Counted from the stretch's first letter, positions 38,827 to 49,177 are shown. The stretch is 64,000 nucleotides of DNA from Planctomycetales bacterium 10988 (GCA_009664345.1 CP043547.1:744001-808000), one strand, 5' to 3'. Program-made: numbers and translations. Notes: generated by a model from the sequence alone, not told the origin.

Positions 38827-39837
38827 CTAGCTAGACGGCTCAGAAACCGTGGTGGCACTCTTTTCTTGAGGAATCGGAAAGCCCAAGGTCTTCTCAACCA
38901 GATTTTTGAGCGGTTCGCCGCGTTGCCATCGTTTCAAATTCTCACAGAAAAAGTCGGTCATATCATCGATTCGCCGGGCACTCTGTCCACCGACATGCGG
39001 GGTGATGATCACATTCGGCATTTCCCACAACTCGCTGTTTTCCGCAAGCGGCTCAACTTCCGTGACATCCATCACGGCCCCGGCGATTTTCTTCGCTTTT
39101 AAAGCTTTCACCAAATCCCGTTCCACCACCAGCGGACCCCGGGCGACATTCACAAACAAGGCAGAAGGCTTCATCAAGGCAAAATGTTCCGCTCGAATCA
39201 TTCCTCGCGATTGCTGATTGAGCGGAGCCGAAAGGATGAGGATATCGACCTCCGGCAACATCTCGGGCAAGCGATCGACGTGCCAGAGTTTCTCAACATG
39301 ATCCGGCTTGTTTACTGGGAAAAGGTCCACCGCCATGATCTTCGTTTTATAGACAGAGAGAACTTCGGCAATCCGGCGACCAACTCCGCCTAGCCCCACA
39401 ATTCCAATGGTTAAATGATGAATGTCTTTCGTCGGGCGGCGAATGAATTCCTTTTTCTTTTGTGCCTCGAAAAAGACAGGAAGCGACCGCAACCAGGAAA
39501 AAATCAAGGCCACCGTGTGTTCACTCACTTGATCAGCCAACACTCCAGAAGCACTCGTAACAGGGATATCCGAAGCAATCACCTCTGGCACTAAACAATG
39601 ATCACAGCCCGCCGCCGAGGATTGAATCCACTGCAAACGCCCTTGCTCGACAACCTCTTTCCAAGGCACCGGGACTTTGGCATGCCCACAGTAGATATCC
39701 GCAGCTAATAATTCCTCGGCAATATGTTCTTGGCCGGCATTGACGACCTTCGCCTCAGGAGCCGCCGCGGCAATCTGTTGAAGGTGAGATTCTTGGACAG
39801 GATAACAAAGCACTATTCGGGGGGAAAACACCTTCAA
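38827..39837 (-). CDS. D-2-hydroxyacid dehydrogenase
   Basis: It is an NAD(P)-dependent oxidoreductase of 336 residues that interconverts a 2-oxoacid and a D-2-hydroxyacid. The Rossmann motif is GIVGLGGVGRRIAEVL. The catalytic residues are visible: Arg in NVARGPLVV, Glu in VTEVEPLAE and His in TPHVGGQSA. The N-terminal catalytic lobe is typical (IQSSAAGCDHCLVPEV). It resembles the phosphoglycerate-dehydrogenase/glyoxylate-reductase group, but the substrate cannot be set from the sequence. Confidence 0.88.
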   Translation of the reverse strand: MKVFSPRIVLCYPVQESHLQQIAAAAPEAKVVNAGQEHIAEELLAADIYCGHAKVPVPWKEVVEQGRLQWIQSSAAGCDHCLVPEVIASDIPVTSASGVLADQVSEHTVALIFSWLRSLPVFFEAQKKKEFIRRPTKDIHHLTIGIVGLGGVGRRIAEVLSVYKTKIMAVDLFPVNKPDHVEKLWHVDRLPEMLPEVDILILSAPLNQQSRGMIRAEHFALMKPSALFVNVARGPLVVERDLVKALKAKKIAGAVMDVTEVEPLAENSELWEMPNVIITPHVGGQSARRIDDMTDFFCENLKRWQRGEPLKNLVEKTLGFPIPQEKSATTVSEPSS

Positions 39838-40114
39838 CCACCTATCACGAACAAGGAGGAAAAGCCAATCGCAACTGGGAAAAGCATCGGGGAGACAATA
39901 GAGATCTAGAGGGTCGAACGAGCAAATAGGTTCAAGGAGATACGACTTTACTCAGTTTCGAGGACTACAATCTCTAGTTGATGCACATCTTCAGGGGGAA
40001 TGTGCGAGAGCCTTACACTTGATTACAGAGAACCGAAGTTTCACCAAGACCCTAACTTGCATTGTGAAAAAATGTGCGTGGCTGACAAGGGGCCAAGGTC
40101 AGAAAATGAATGCG

Positions 40115-43100
40115 TTAATCTGTTTCAGGTGCTACTGCCTCTTGTTGATAGGCTTCTTCCAAACCATTTTCCTTTTTGGACTTCGAAGGATCGCTGGCTG
40201 TAGCGGGCATCGGAGACTTCACCGCTTCCGGTTCAGGAATCGATTCTTTCTTCGGCTCTTCAGATTGCACCGGTGTCACTTTCTCTTGCGTTCCATCTTC
40301 TGAAGTTTCTTTTTGCTTGACGGGTTGAGTCGTCTTTTGAGAAGTCGTATCGGATGCCTCCGCAGGATTTTGCTCCGATTCCGATTGTCCCGGAGGAGTA
40401 GCCAATTCCTCACGATACGGTTTCTGCTCTTGATAAAGCGTCAGATGTTTGTTGAGTTCTTCCAAAACTTCAGGGTATGCTCGGTCGACCGCTTCTTGCT
40501 GCCATTTGACGGCCTTTTCAAAATCACCCAATTCCGCCCAAGCGGCAGCATAAGTATCTAAGAGGAGGGGTGCTTCAAAGCCGGTCATCTGACAAACTTG
40601 TTCCGCCAAGCCTTTCGCCTGTTCTCCATTGCGAAGTTCCTCAAACGGAGCCGTGGCCCGAATCCATGCCAATCCATTGTAGGTCAACATCATTGGATTA
40701 AAGAGATAAGCTTGATCCTCCTTAGAAGCTTCTTGAAGGGTCTTTACTCCTGTCTCTAAACAATCGATAGCTGCCTTGAGATGGTCTTGTGTATAAATTC
40801 CTTCACTCCGAGCGAGCAGAGCGATGAGATAAGCTTCTGTTAACAATACACTGTCATATTTTTCGTATTGTTGTTTTACTTCCTCTAAAAAGGCTTGATA
40901 ACTCTCATCAACATCCCGTTGTTCATTTTCATGGAAGCGTATCCCAAAAAGACAAGCCTTGGCCGAGTATATTAAATTTAAAATATCTGGACTTTGAATC
41001 TCCTCTGCGGTATCCCAAAGATCAACTATTTTTTGAGCATTGGTTTGCGTTCCTTCAAGATTTCCCAACTCTTCTTCAAGATACATTAAACTCTGCAAGG
41101 AATATCCAAGGTCGAGACGAATCTCGTCATTGCCTTCCATTAAATAGGCTTCTTCGCGTAAGGCGATCGCTTGTAAATAAGAATCCTTTGAAGCCTTCGC
41201 ATCGCCTAAAGCATAATAGAATATTCCAGCGTTGTGATACAGTTGACCACAAGAGGTGATCGTGCTTAGCTCACGCTGCTCTTCCAAGTTTTGCAAATAA
41301 TAATGAAGGGCTTTTTGACAGTCTTCGATGGCTTGTTGGTACTGTCCTAATTGATAATAAACTAGTTGCCGACTGTCATACGCATCTGCCAATTCTGCTT
41401 TTTGCTCCGAAGAAAGCTTTCTACCTTCCACAGGCATACGAAATTCAATGGCTTGAGTATAATCCGCAAGTGCCTCCGAATAATTCCCTTGATCGAAGTA
41501 AAGCACCGCTCGATTATAATGCGAGAAGGCCAACCCTTGACGAAATTCTCCTTCCGATTCATCATAGAGATTTTGTCGTGATTGAATGGCGGAGGTATAA
41601 GCCTCAATTGCTTTTTGACTTTCATCAATGTATTCATAACCTAATGCTAAATTATGATAAGCTTGCCCCTGATCCGACAAGACTTCTTTGTTGGGAAGTT
41701 CCTGCTTATCAAGGACTCTCTTTCTAACACGAACGGATTCTTGAGAAAAAGGAATGGAATATTCATCCCAATCTTTTTCCATACATTCATAGCCAAGGTT
41801 TTGTAGAGTATCGGACATTTGAATCAATAAAGGTTCTGGCGATTTTTTCCGTATTGTTTCTTCACAAAACTGAATGATTTCACGTTGTAGAATCTTGGCG
41901 GATTGTCGATCATTCAAAGCGATATAACAAAGAACCTGAGGCCGATAATTGATGATAATGCCCGCTTTCCAGTGGGTTTCCTCAGCATCTTGAACATGAT
42001 CGCGATAGGCTTCGATCGCCCGTTGAAAATAATCAATTGCATCTTCATAGGATTCCATATGATAGGCAATCCAACCACAATTCCCTAATGTATGGGCGTA
42101 GTTTGACTGGGCAAGGGGATAATCCGGTTCTAAGGCCAAGAGCCGTCTTCTCGCTCTTAAACTTTCTTCATAATCTGCCAGTGACTCTTTATATTTCTTT
42201 TCTTCTTGATAAACAAAACCACGGTTATGATAGGAAATTGCCAAGAGTTCCAAATGCTCACTTGTCGGCTGGCGATCGACTAAGATTTCTCGATATTCAA
42301 TCGCTTTCGAATACCCTTCGCGAGCTTGTTTTAAATAACCAAGTTCGGCTTGATCATAAGCCCATTGATGATACGAAAATGCAATATCTTTTCTTAAATC
42401 AAAATCACGAATTTCGGGATCATCTTTGACAAGTCGTTCTCGTAATGCGATAGCTTGTTCATAATAAGTTGTAGCCCTGACAATCTCTTCACGTTGATCA
42501 TAAATTAATGCAAGATTGTGATAGGCTTGAGCCAAACCGGAACGGGCGGGGTTTCGGCCATCATGTTCAATGGCGTGACTATAAAGTTCGGCTGCTCGAA
42601 GATGATCCTGAATGGCATCATCAAGCTGACCAATTTGTTTAAAAGTAAAGCCCCGATTATGTAAATCCATCGCGAGTGGAGCTTCAATCAATAGATCAGG
42701 ATGTGTATTTAAAATTTGTTCGCGTGTTTCAATCGCTTTCGTGAGCAATTCTACCGATTTATCTCTCATTTCCAAGGTGTCATAAATACGGTGATACTTG
42801 TCATATTGTCCCGCTAGCTCACTACTATAAAGATAATCCCCTGGCTCTTTCCGCACTAAGTCTTGATAGATTTGAATACTGCGGTCAAAGTAAGGTTTTG
42901 CTTTTTCTAAATTGTTAGGCATAAAATATTGATAGCCCAAATTCCAAGCAACAATCGCTCGCAATCGCGTTGTTGCCAATTCTTCTTCCCCTTCAATTTG
43001 ATCCAATAACTGTTGAGCATATTCAAAATGCTCCAAACGTTTTTCTGCCTCTTCAAAGGGTAAACAAGCTGCTAAATTATTTTCTATGGAAGCAAGCAGA

Positions 43101-45244
43101 ACCAAGTATTTTTCTTCCTCGGGAAAAGTATTTACTAAACGCGTTTGTAAACGCTCCGCAAGTTGATAATATTTTAAAGCCTCTTCATCATGACCTGTTT
43201 CAATTTTGACATCGCCAAGGCGTAAATAACCCCTTGCCCGCTCAAACTCCAACTCGGGATCGGCAGGGGCTTCTTCTGTCAGTTCTTCATAAAATTCCCT
43301 GGCGCGGTCAAGCAGTTTTTCTTGAAAAGCAGACCATTCCTGTTGCGAGTTTTCACTGACAAAAGGGCGATTGGCCGCCTGCCTGCGATTTTCGGTAATC
43401 GCGACCACAAAATCGGCCACGACTTCATTGGACATGCTATAAAATCGTTTCGCCCGTTCGCTGGTTTGCTCGGCGATTCCCTGAGCCCGATCGGCCTCTT
43501 GCTTGGCGGCATTCACAAAAAAGACGGCAATGCACGAACTAACGGCAATCAAAACCAAGGCAGCAACGCCTGCAAAGGTCCAAGCACGATGCCGACGACT
43601 CCACCGGGCGAGTCGTTCCACGGTATTTTCGTTGCGAGCTTCTACCGATTCGTCCGCCATCCAACGTTCGATATCTTCCGCGAGGGCCTTCGGTGTTTGA
43701 TAGCGATCACCCGGTTCCAAACTCATCGCTTGAAGACAGACCGCTTCGAGCGATCTGGGGATATTGGGCCGGACTTGTCGAGGTTTGGGAAACTCACCGC
43801 GGATGACCTTGAGCAACATTTCATCGACATCTTTCCCCGTGATCGGGGGAATTCCGGTCAAGATTTGATAGAGGGTTGCCCCTAAACTGTAAACATCACT
43901 CGCTGGGGTGAGAGATTCCACTTGCCCCGCGGCTTGCTCGGGACTCATATAGGCCGGCGTTCCCACCGTGGAGCCTTGTTGGGTTGTAACCGGACTCGCT
44001 TGTGCTCGCGGTTGCAAGGTCTCCTCATCTTGATTTTGATGCCGATCACCGCGGCCGACGGGTTTGGCCAGCCCCCAATCGACGACCAGGGTTTCGCCAT
44101 ATTTTCCCAACATAATATTGGACGGCTTCATATCACGATGCAAAATCCCCCGGCTATGGGCATATTCCATCGCATTGCAAGCATCAATAAACGTCCGCAA
44201 CAAACGCCGCTGATCCAAAATGCGATCGCGTTCCGTATCGAAAGGCCCGCCTTCGAAATGTTCCTCAATCGCTTTGCTTAGGCTGATTCCACGAATGAAA
44301 CGCATCGCATAATACGGATTTTGTTCCGCATCAAAGCCCAATCCATAAACCGGCACGATGCCCGGGTGTTCCAAAGCCCCGGTGATTTGGGCCTCTCGCA
44401 AGAAACGCGACCGGCTCTCAGCATGCTTAGCATGATCTGGACGGATTTGCTTCAAGGCAACCTGTCTGGGAACTTCCTCATCTTGAGCTAGAAAAACCTC
44501 TCCGAGACCACCTTTGTCGTGAAGCTTGATGATATGAAAACGGCCTTGTTTCTCTCCAGTGGTTCCGTTTTCGGATGGCTCCGTTCCTTCCGCCGGCAAG
44601 ATATATTGAAAGAGACTATCCAGCGAATCTTTGAGGGCAGGATGCCGCAACTTCTGCAAATGATGATGAAGAGAAGGCGAGGTTTTAATGCTCAGCGGGC
44701 CAATGCTGCTTGGGTCTTTGTGCGTCACAAGATGTTTCTGGACAAGAGCTTGCAATAAGTCATGGGCTTCTTGATCCAAATCGCCTCGTTCGATTAGCAG
44801 TTGCCCCAAATCATCGGCTGGTTTGACAAGCCAATCATTGAGAACCGTGATCAGTTCCTCTTCGGAAAGGAAATTCGTCTGGACCGCAAAGATGCCAAAG
44901 AGTAAATCCTGCTCGATATTCTCCTTTACAAATTCCTCAGTCGAGATCGTCATCTGATGGGTAAGCGTACCCTCGTACGCAGCCTGAAAAACCTTATCGA
45001 TCACATCTTGGAATTCAGGAAACCTCGTCGAATACTCGGTCTTCAGAGATGGCGATGCTTGCCCATTTTGAGCGAGCAGCTCGATTTGTAAGGCCTCTAA
45101 AAAGAAGAACGGCCTCCCCGGTTCAGGCAACTCTGGTAGAAAATCCTCGATGCGAGGGGATTGACCACTCTGGATAGCTTCCTGAAAACGCTCAACTTCT
45201 TGTCGAATTCGCTCGGCAACCGAAGCAGAAATCGGCTGTCCCAT
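40115..45244 (-). CDS. giant transmembrane Ser/Thr protein kinase with TPR array
   Basis: The protein has 1709 residues. An N-terminal helical region (1-230, with DFLPELPEPGRPFFFLEALQ) precedes a Hanks-type kinase domain at about 235-530. It has a glycine loop KGGLGEV, Lys265 in VALK, HRDMKPSN (369-376), DWG in place of DFG (389-391), and GTPAYMSPEQAAG. One membrane helix lies at about 555-577. Then comes a long TPR array (about 620-1560) with repeats such as AYHNLALIYDQREEIVRATTYYEQAI, ending in a Glu/Pro/Ser-rich tail (1620-1709). Topology would put the TPRs outside the cytoplasm as a sensor or scaffold. The 3' half is A+T-richer. The start at 45244 gives a normal N-terminus. Confidence 0.93.
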   Translation of the reverse strand: MGQPISASVAERIRQEVERFQEAIQSGQSPRIEDFLPELPEPGRPFFFLEALQIELLAQNGQASPSLKTEYSTRFPEFQDVIDKVFQAAYEGTLTHQMTISTEEFVKENIEQDLLFGIFAVQTNFLSEEELITVLNDWLVKPADDLGQLLIERGDLDQEAHDLLQALVQKHLVTHKDPSSIGPLSIKTSPSLHHHLQKLRHPALKDSLDSLFQYILPAEGTEPSENGTTGEKQGRFHIIKLHDKGGLGEVFLAQDEEVPRQVALKQIRPDHAKHAESRSRFLREAQITGALEHPGIVPVYGLGFDAEQNPYYAMRFIRGISLSKAIEEHFEGGPFDTERDRILDQRRLLRTFIDACNAMEYAHSRGILHRDMKPSNIMLGKYGETLVVDWGLAKPVGRGDRHQNQDEETLQPRAQASPVTTQQGSTVGTPAYMSPEQAAGQVESLTPASDVYSLGATLYQILTGIPPITGKDVDEMLLKVIRGEFPKPRQVRPNIPRSLEAVCLQAMSLEPGDRYQTPKALAEDIERWMADESVEARNENTVERLARWSRRHRAWTFAGVAALVLIAVSSCIAVFFVNAAKQEADRAQGIAEQTSERAKRFYSMSNEVVADFVVAITENRRQAANRPFVSENSQQEWSAFQEKLLDRAREFYEELTEEAPADPELEFERARGYLRLGDVKIETGHDEEALKYYQLAERLQTRLVNTFPEEEKYLVLLASIENNLAACLPFEEAEKRLEHFEYAQQLLDQIEGEEELATTRLRAIVAWNLGYQYFMPNNLEKAKPYFDRSIQIYQDLVRKEPGDYLYSSELAGQYDKYHRIYDTLEMRDKSVELLTKAIETREQILNTHPDLLIEAPLAMDLHNRGFTFKQIGQLDDAIQDHLRAAELYSHAIEHDGRNPARSGLAQAYHNLALIYDQREEIVRATTYYEQAIALRERLVKDDPEIRDFDLRKDIAFSYHQWAYDQAELGYLKQAREGYSKAIEYREILVDRQPTSEHLELLAISYHNRGFVYQEEKKYKESLADYEESLRARRRLLALEPDYPLAQSNYAHTLGNCGWIAYHMESYEDAIDYFQRAIEAYRDHVQDAEETHWKAGIIINYRPQVLCYIALNDRQSAKILQREIIQFCEETIRKKSPEPLLIQMSDTLQNLGYECMEKDWDEYSIPFSQESVRVRKRVLDKQELPNKEVLSDQGQAYHNLALGYEYIDESQKAIEAYTSAIQSRQNLYDESEGEFRQGLAFSHYNRAVLYFDQGNYSEALADYTQAIEFRMPVEGRKLSSEQKAELADAYDSRQLVYYQLGQYQQAIEDCQKALHYYLQNLEEQRELSTITSCGQLYHNAGIFYYALGDAKASKDSYLQAIALREEAYLMEGNDEIRLDLGYSLQSLMYLEEELGNLEGTQTNAQKIVDLWDTAEEIQSPDILNLIYSAKACLFGIRFHENEQRDVDESYQAFLEEVKQQYEKYDSVLLTEAYLIALLARSEGIYTQDHLKAAIDCLETGVKTLQEASKEDQAYLFNPMMLTYNGLAWIRATAPFEELRNGEQAKGLAEQVCQMTGFEAPLLLDTYAAAWAELGDFEKAVKWQQEAVDRAYPEVLEELNKHLTLYQEQKPYREELATPPGQSESEQNPAEASDTTSQKTTQPVKQKETSEDGTQEKVTPVQSEEPKKESIPEPEAVKSPMPATASDPSKSKKENGLEEAYQQEAVAPETD

Positions 45245-45598
45245 GCTTTTTCTCCCTGAAGGAACCTAGCCCATCGCCAGATGCCGAATGAGATTACCAT
45301 CATTAAGATTGCGAGTACGCGCAACCCACGTGATTATTTCGAGTTATCTTGATTCGGAAATTGAAAAATCCGCTGAACTGAGCTAGCCCAGGCGACTCCA
45401 TCACCGAGATACAAAGACCGTTTCACGATCCGAAAACTCAAAATTGCTCTTATTTTAGTATGATTAGAATTTCGGTCTGCGCCAACGTGAAGAGAGAAGT
45501 GCGGGATCGTTGTTACCAAAACGGTTCAGGCGGGATTCCAGATCATTCCAATAAAAAAACCCGCGGATTCCAAATGGAACCAACGGGTTTTAGTAAAG
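45245..45598. other. intergenic region between kinase and tRNA-Asp
   Basis: These 354 bases contain the tRNA terminator at 45551-45594 and the promoter region of the kinase gene. Frames read here (45334-45519 and the left part of 45460-45681) lack protein character. Confidence 0.5.
45551..45594 (-). terminator. terminator of tRNA-Asp
   Basis: On the minus strand AAAACCCG...GGTTCC pairs with GGAATCC..CGGGTTTT, followed by a run of seven T. It lies 5 bases after the tRNA 3' end. Confidence 0.8.
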
Positions 45599-45672
45599 CG
45601 AGGACGACGGGACTCGAACCCGCAACCACTGGATCGACAGTCCAGTACTCTAACCGATTGAGCTACGTCCCC
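45599..45672 (-). tRNA. tRNA-Asp (anticodon GTC)
   Basis: It is a 74-base cloverleaf. The acceptor GGGGACG pairs with CGTCCTC (one G-T pair) with discriminator G. The D arm contains TAGCTCAATCGGTTAGA. The anticodon stem is CTGGA/TCCAG with loop CTGTCGA and anticodon GTC. The T arm is GCGGG-TTCGAGT-CCCGT. CCA is not encoded, so it must be added after transcription. A promoter lies upstream and a terminator directly downstream, so it forms its own unit. Confidence 0.97.
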
Positions 45673-45729
45673 ATTAAATGAATCTTTGAAGAATGTTTTT
45701 CAAAGATCGAATTAGTTTGGAGATTCCCT

Positions 45730-45757
45730 ATTATAGTGATGAGCAAAGGATGCTCAA
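45730..45757 (-). promoter_or_regulatory. candidate promoter of tRNA-Asp
   Basis: On the minus strand TTGAGC (45757-45752) and TATAAT (45735-45730) are 16 bases apart. The expected start near 45723 leaves a leader of about 50 bases that holds the perfect hairpin TCTTTGAA/TTCAAAGA at 45683-45706, just before the mature tRNA. Confidence 0.5.
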
Positions 45758-45830
45758 GGGCCTCGATACTTCTTTTTTTCAAAAGTAGGGCAATAGAAGA
45801 GTAAGTCTTTTTTTCATCGATACTTACAAC

Positions 45831-46124
45831 TTATCGCCACTCGATAACTTCCTCAGGCTGAGCCACTTCCGGCACCGGAACAGGGGCTGGGATGTACTCC
45901 GGCATTCCTTCGATTGGACCTTCATGAATGATCTCAACCGGTCGGGCATGTCCATTGGGAGCAAAGATCGAACCAACCCGCGTACAAGGAGGATCAGGCG
46001 TGCCGCATCGCCCCAAAATCACCGGACCGTGATGATCAAAAGTTCCACAGCAGATGCCTCCTTGGCAACCCAACAGAGGCAGCATTCCAACTGCACCAAC
46101 AATCAAGCAGAGAACAGAACGCAT
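45831..46124 (-). CDS. small lipoprotein
   Basis: It has 97 residues from the ATG at 46124. The signal sequence MRSVLCLIVGAVGMLPLLGC ends in a lipobox (PLLGC), so the mature chain begins at a lipidated Cys, followed by QGGICCG. The rest is rich in Gly, Pro and Glu with two further Cys and an acidic end (VAQPEEVIEWR). It is probably anchored to a membrane facing the periplasm. Function unknown. An ATG at 46175 would place 17 residues before the signal and is not favoured. It lies downstream of the glycan operon on the same strand. Confidence 0.65.
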   Translation of the reverse strand: MRSVLCLIVGAVGMLPLLGCQGGICCGTFDHHGPVILGRCGTPDPPCTRVGSIFAPNGHARPVEIIHEGPIEGMPEYIPAPVPVPEVAQPEEVIEWR

Positions 46125-46333
46125 GATCCATGCCCTTACAGAATAGAGAGCGATTTTCAGAAAAGGTTCGGGCAAAGATTATTTGCCTGAAAAAAGCCTG
46201 GAATCAGATTCGCATCCTTGTGCAGAACGCACGGCGATTGAGATGCGGAGAAAAGGCGTTGCTATTAATTTCGGCAGGGAAGACGCATGACTTGAGACTT
46301 TGACGATTTAATAAACTTTAACAGTCAAGTAGT

Positions 46334-47266
46334 TTATTTAGTGAAGGATCGTTTCAAGGTGAAGAAGGGGAATTTGGGAGAAAAGAGTTTCTCTGAAAAA
46401 CTTAGTAGAAAGGGTAATCCCAAAAGTCCAGGGATAAGGTACCGTGAGGTTGCCAAAAGTCCTACAATTAACATGGATGAGGCAGGGGCAAGGTCTTGAT
46501 AAAGCCAAATAAAGACCGCATCACGTGTTCCCCACCCCCAATAGGTTAACGGCAGCAGCCCGGCAAAAATCGCCCAAGGAATCAGCGCAAAGTTTACTTC
46601 CCAAGGTTGAGAAATTCCAATGCTTAGGATCATCCAATGAATTTGGTAGAGATGAAAAAACCACAAACTATTTGTCAAAGAAATAACTGACAGCCAACGA
46701 ACCATATTCACTTTTCTTTGAGAGAATTTCTTTTTATTTCTCTGTAGAAGTAGATATAGATAGAAACCAAAAGACCCAAATAAAAGAAGAATTGTCAATC
46801 CAAGTGTCAGTGGTGCAAGATAAAAACTCGCCAAAGCAAGCCAACCTGCCAACGCACAGACATCCATTCCCTTTTCTAATACCGCCAGAGAAATTCCTTT
46901 CTTCGGAACTTCGACCAAAGCCCCTTTCGAGAAATCTCCCAACTTCCCCGGTAAAAAAAGGTTCGCCGCCGAGGCGATCATAATATGATTCAAAGCCGTT
47001 AGAAAACTCAAGTTATCATTTGGCTTTAAAAGAAGTTGCCAACGTACAGCCGATATAAATATTTGCGGGATGAAGAGAAGAAATGCTATCACTAAAGAAA
47101 GGAAATTTACCTCTTGCAAGGCTTTAATAACTTCTTCAACCCGAGCAAAATAGAATAGAAAGCTTAAGAGTACAAGCGACCCAAAAACCAAAAGCCATTT
47201 TTTCCAATGACTTAAAATGTTTCCATCTTCGGAAGCTTCATCAAGGGTAGGGGATGTAGTTGACAT
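46334..47266 (-). CDS. integral membrane protein, LPG-synthase/flippase-like domain
   Basis: It has 310 residues with about eight membrane helices. The pattern fits the family named after the membrane part of lysylphosphatidylglycerol synthase (PF03706 type): SAVRWQLLLKPND after helix 2, the NLFLPGKLGDFSKGALVEV loop, and TYWGWGTRDAVFIWLY near the end. Such proteins often accompany polyprenyl-phosphate glycosyltransferases and are thought to move lipid-linked sugars. Here a GT2 gene lies two genes upstream in the same tight run (38-base gap to the toroid gene), which supports that reading. The stop codon is inside a small stem (46310-46338). Confidence 0.78.
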   Translation of the reverse strand: MSTTSPTLDEASEDGNILSHWKKWLLVFGSLVLLSFLFYFARVEEVIKALQEVNFLSLVIAFLLFIPQIFISAVRWQLLLKPNDNLSFLTALNHIMIASAANLFLPGKLGDFSKGALVEVPKKGISLAVLEKGMDVCALAGWLALASFYLAPLTLGLTILLLFGSFGFYLYLLLQRNKKKFSQRKVNMVRWLSVISLTNSLWFFHLYQIHWMILSIGISQPWEVNFALIPWAIFAGLLPLTYWGWGTRDAVFIWLYQDLAPASSMLIVGLLATSRYLIPGLLGLPFLLSFSEKLFSPKFPFFTLKRSFTK

Positions 47267-47304
47267 AGCAACACTTTGTATTGATTTTTTCTTAGATCAG
47301 AAGA

Positions 47305-49131
47305 TTAACTTTCAAGTTTCTTTATCGTTTGCTTGACCAACTTCGTTCCATGAAGTATGCGTTCGATGATTACTTCGCGATGTCGATTCAAATGTTGACA
47401 AGCTTCAGGAAGTTCTTGCCAAGGTTGTAAAATTGAAGCTTGATAAATATTTGTAGCCGCGACGTAACTTGTTTGCAAATCGGAAGCAAACGCCATCCTC
47501 TTCATTTCTAATTTTGGATCATCGAGTCGCAGATGATCAATAATCTTCAGTTCATCAGGCTCCGATCGGTCTCTTTTTTTCCAATAAAAATGACGCTTGA
47601 AAAACAGAGAAGATTTCTTTCGACCCGTGATCAATCTTTTTTGCAGAAGGTTTCGAACAAAGTCTCGAAAAAACCTGCCTATCGATAGCATCACGATTCT
47701 TAGAAGAATTGACTTCGAAGGTGTCACCGTTTCAAATTTACATTCATGAGCGAACCCACTGACTTCAATTTTTCCGTTCTTTTCGTTCTCATCTACATAA
47801 AATAACCGTGAAAGGGAATGTTTCTGTGTAGTGAGAAACTTGCCTCGATTGGTTTCAAAAAGAAGTCCACAATCAGTAAACACTTGATTCTCTGCCAAGG
47901 TCACTTTTACTATTCCCCCACGTGCTGCCGAGACAACAGTGGAAGCAAGCAAATGACCATCGTTCGAAGTTTTCTTCACCCAAATTTGAGCCGTATTAAA
48001 TACTTTGGTTTCTTTATCTTTTTCATTGCGGACGGCTCGCTCAGGTGTCCATCGCAAGAAACTTTCTAAAAAACTTCCAAGCCGATGAATATAAAGACGA
48101 TCATCACAAAAAAGGGGCGATCGCTGACGTTGAAGGCTTTTTAAACATCCTTCCGCCAGGTCCGCCGCCCACGGATTTTGTTTACAAAGAATTTCAAAAG
48201 GTAAGGGGTAAAAATGGAAGGTTCCTCGGCTTCCATATTCTCCTCCATAGCTTCCATCGGGGTGCAGAAACCACCAAGCAAATTGAATCCCTTTTTGAAT
48301 CGCACGATCTAAAGGATGAGACCGAGGTGAATAGGTTTCGCTTTTGTGGATCGTGTCAGTTTTTTCCAAGGCCCGAAATTGAAGTAAACATTCTAAAGTT
48401 ACCGTTTGATAGCCAGGGTCAGCCCCGCCATATTCTTCAAACCAACCTTCTTCATTTTGCCAAGCGAGGACTTGTTCCATACGTTGCCAAGCGAGTTTAC
48501 GATACTCTTCGGACTTTATTATTTGCGAATAACGTAATAATGCTAACGCGGCTAAGGCATGATGATTGGTTAAATTTCCACTCTCTTGATGTTCAGCTAT
48601 CCACCGTGCTCGTTTAGCAAACCAATTTAATAATTTCTCATCCCGCAGATCTAAAAGTTGATAGGCCGCCGTCGCTGCCTGAAAAGAGAAGACCGCTGCT
48701 CCTAATGCTCTTTCATAAGGATAATAATCGTCGCATGATCCATCAGCATGACAACTCTTTGCGGCAAAGTGCATTCCGGCAATAGCTAACTCTCGAAGCT
48801 TTTCTTCGCCCTGCCAGCGATTGTTAGGATAGCGGTGTTTATAAATAAGTGCTAAAGGCCAAACCGCTTCTTGATACATTTCCGACGGAAAATCACTGGT
48901 ACGAAAGTGCCAATACTCACGGTCAAAGCAGCCATACGTTTCACGAAAAGGGTTGCGATCCACAGCGGTCAACAAACGCGGAACTTCCTTTATCGCATGA
49001 TCGCTATAAAGTTTTCTTAAGGAAGGGTCTCTAGCAACCGTAGAAAACTCTGAAGATGTACTGGGAGAATCATCAATATTTCCATCGATCCAAAAATTTT
49101 TCACTTCGGAACTAACCATGTTTCTCTCCAA
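47305..49131 (-). CDS. alpha/alpha-toroid protein, possible glycan-active enzyme
   Basis: It has 608 residues with no signal peptide. The first 370 residues show repeated helix pairs of the toroid type found in terpene cyclases, heparinases and several glycoside hydrolases (GNLTNHHALAALALLRYSQI; GGADPGYQTVTLECLLQF; PDGSYGGEYGSRGTFHFYP). The second half is beta-rich in the manner of heparinase-like C-terminal domains (LASTVVSAARGGIVKVTL). I do not recognise an exact family and cannot place catalytic residues with certainty; the His/Tyr pairs in NHH and HFYP are candidates. It sits 46 bases after the GT2 gene in the same operon, so action on the product glycan is inferred. Confidence 0.6.
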   Translation of the reverse strand: MERNMVSSEVKNFWIDGNIDDSPSTSSEFSTVARDPSLRKLYSDHAIKEVPRLLTAVDRNPFRETYGCFDREYWHFRTSDFPSEMYQEAVWPLALIYKHRYPNNRWQGEEKLRELAIAGMHFAAKSCHADGSCDDYYPYERALGAAVFSFQAATAAYQLLDLRDEKLLNWFAKRARWIAEHQESGNLTNHHALAALALLRYSQIIKSEEYRKLAWQRMEQVLAWQNEEGWFEEYGGADPGYQTVTLECLLQFRALEKTDTIHKSETYSPRSHPLDRAIQKGIQFAWWFLHPDGSYGGEYGSRGTFHFYPLPFEILCKQNPWAADLAEGCLKSLQRQRSPLFCDDRLYIHRLGSFLESFLRWTPERAVRNEKDKETKVFNTAQIWVKKTSNDGHLLASTVVSAARGGIVKVTLAENQVFTDCGLLFETNRGKFLTTQKHSLSRLFYVDENEKNGKIEVSGFAHECKFETVTPSKSILLRIVMLSIGRFFRDFVRNLLQKRLITGRKKSSLFFKRHFYWKKRDRSEPDELKIIDHLRLDDPKLEMKRMAFASDLQTSYVAATNIYQASILQPWQELPEACQHLNRHREVIIERILHGTKLVKQTIKKLES

Positions 49132-49177
49132 ATACCGGGAGTTTGACAGTTTTGATTAGGTCTAAACCTGCGTTACT

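Noticed and set aside
45460-45681. Plus-strand frame ending in LEPATTGSTVQYSNRLSYVP
   Set aside because: It is the well-known false translation across a tRNA read in antisense; here it covers tRNA-Asp and its terminator.
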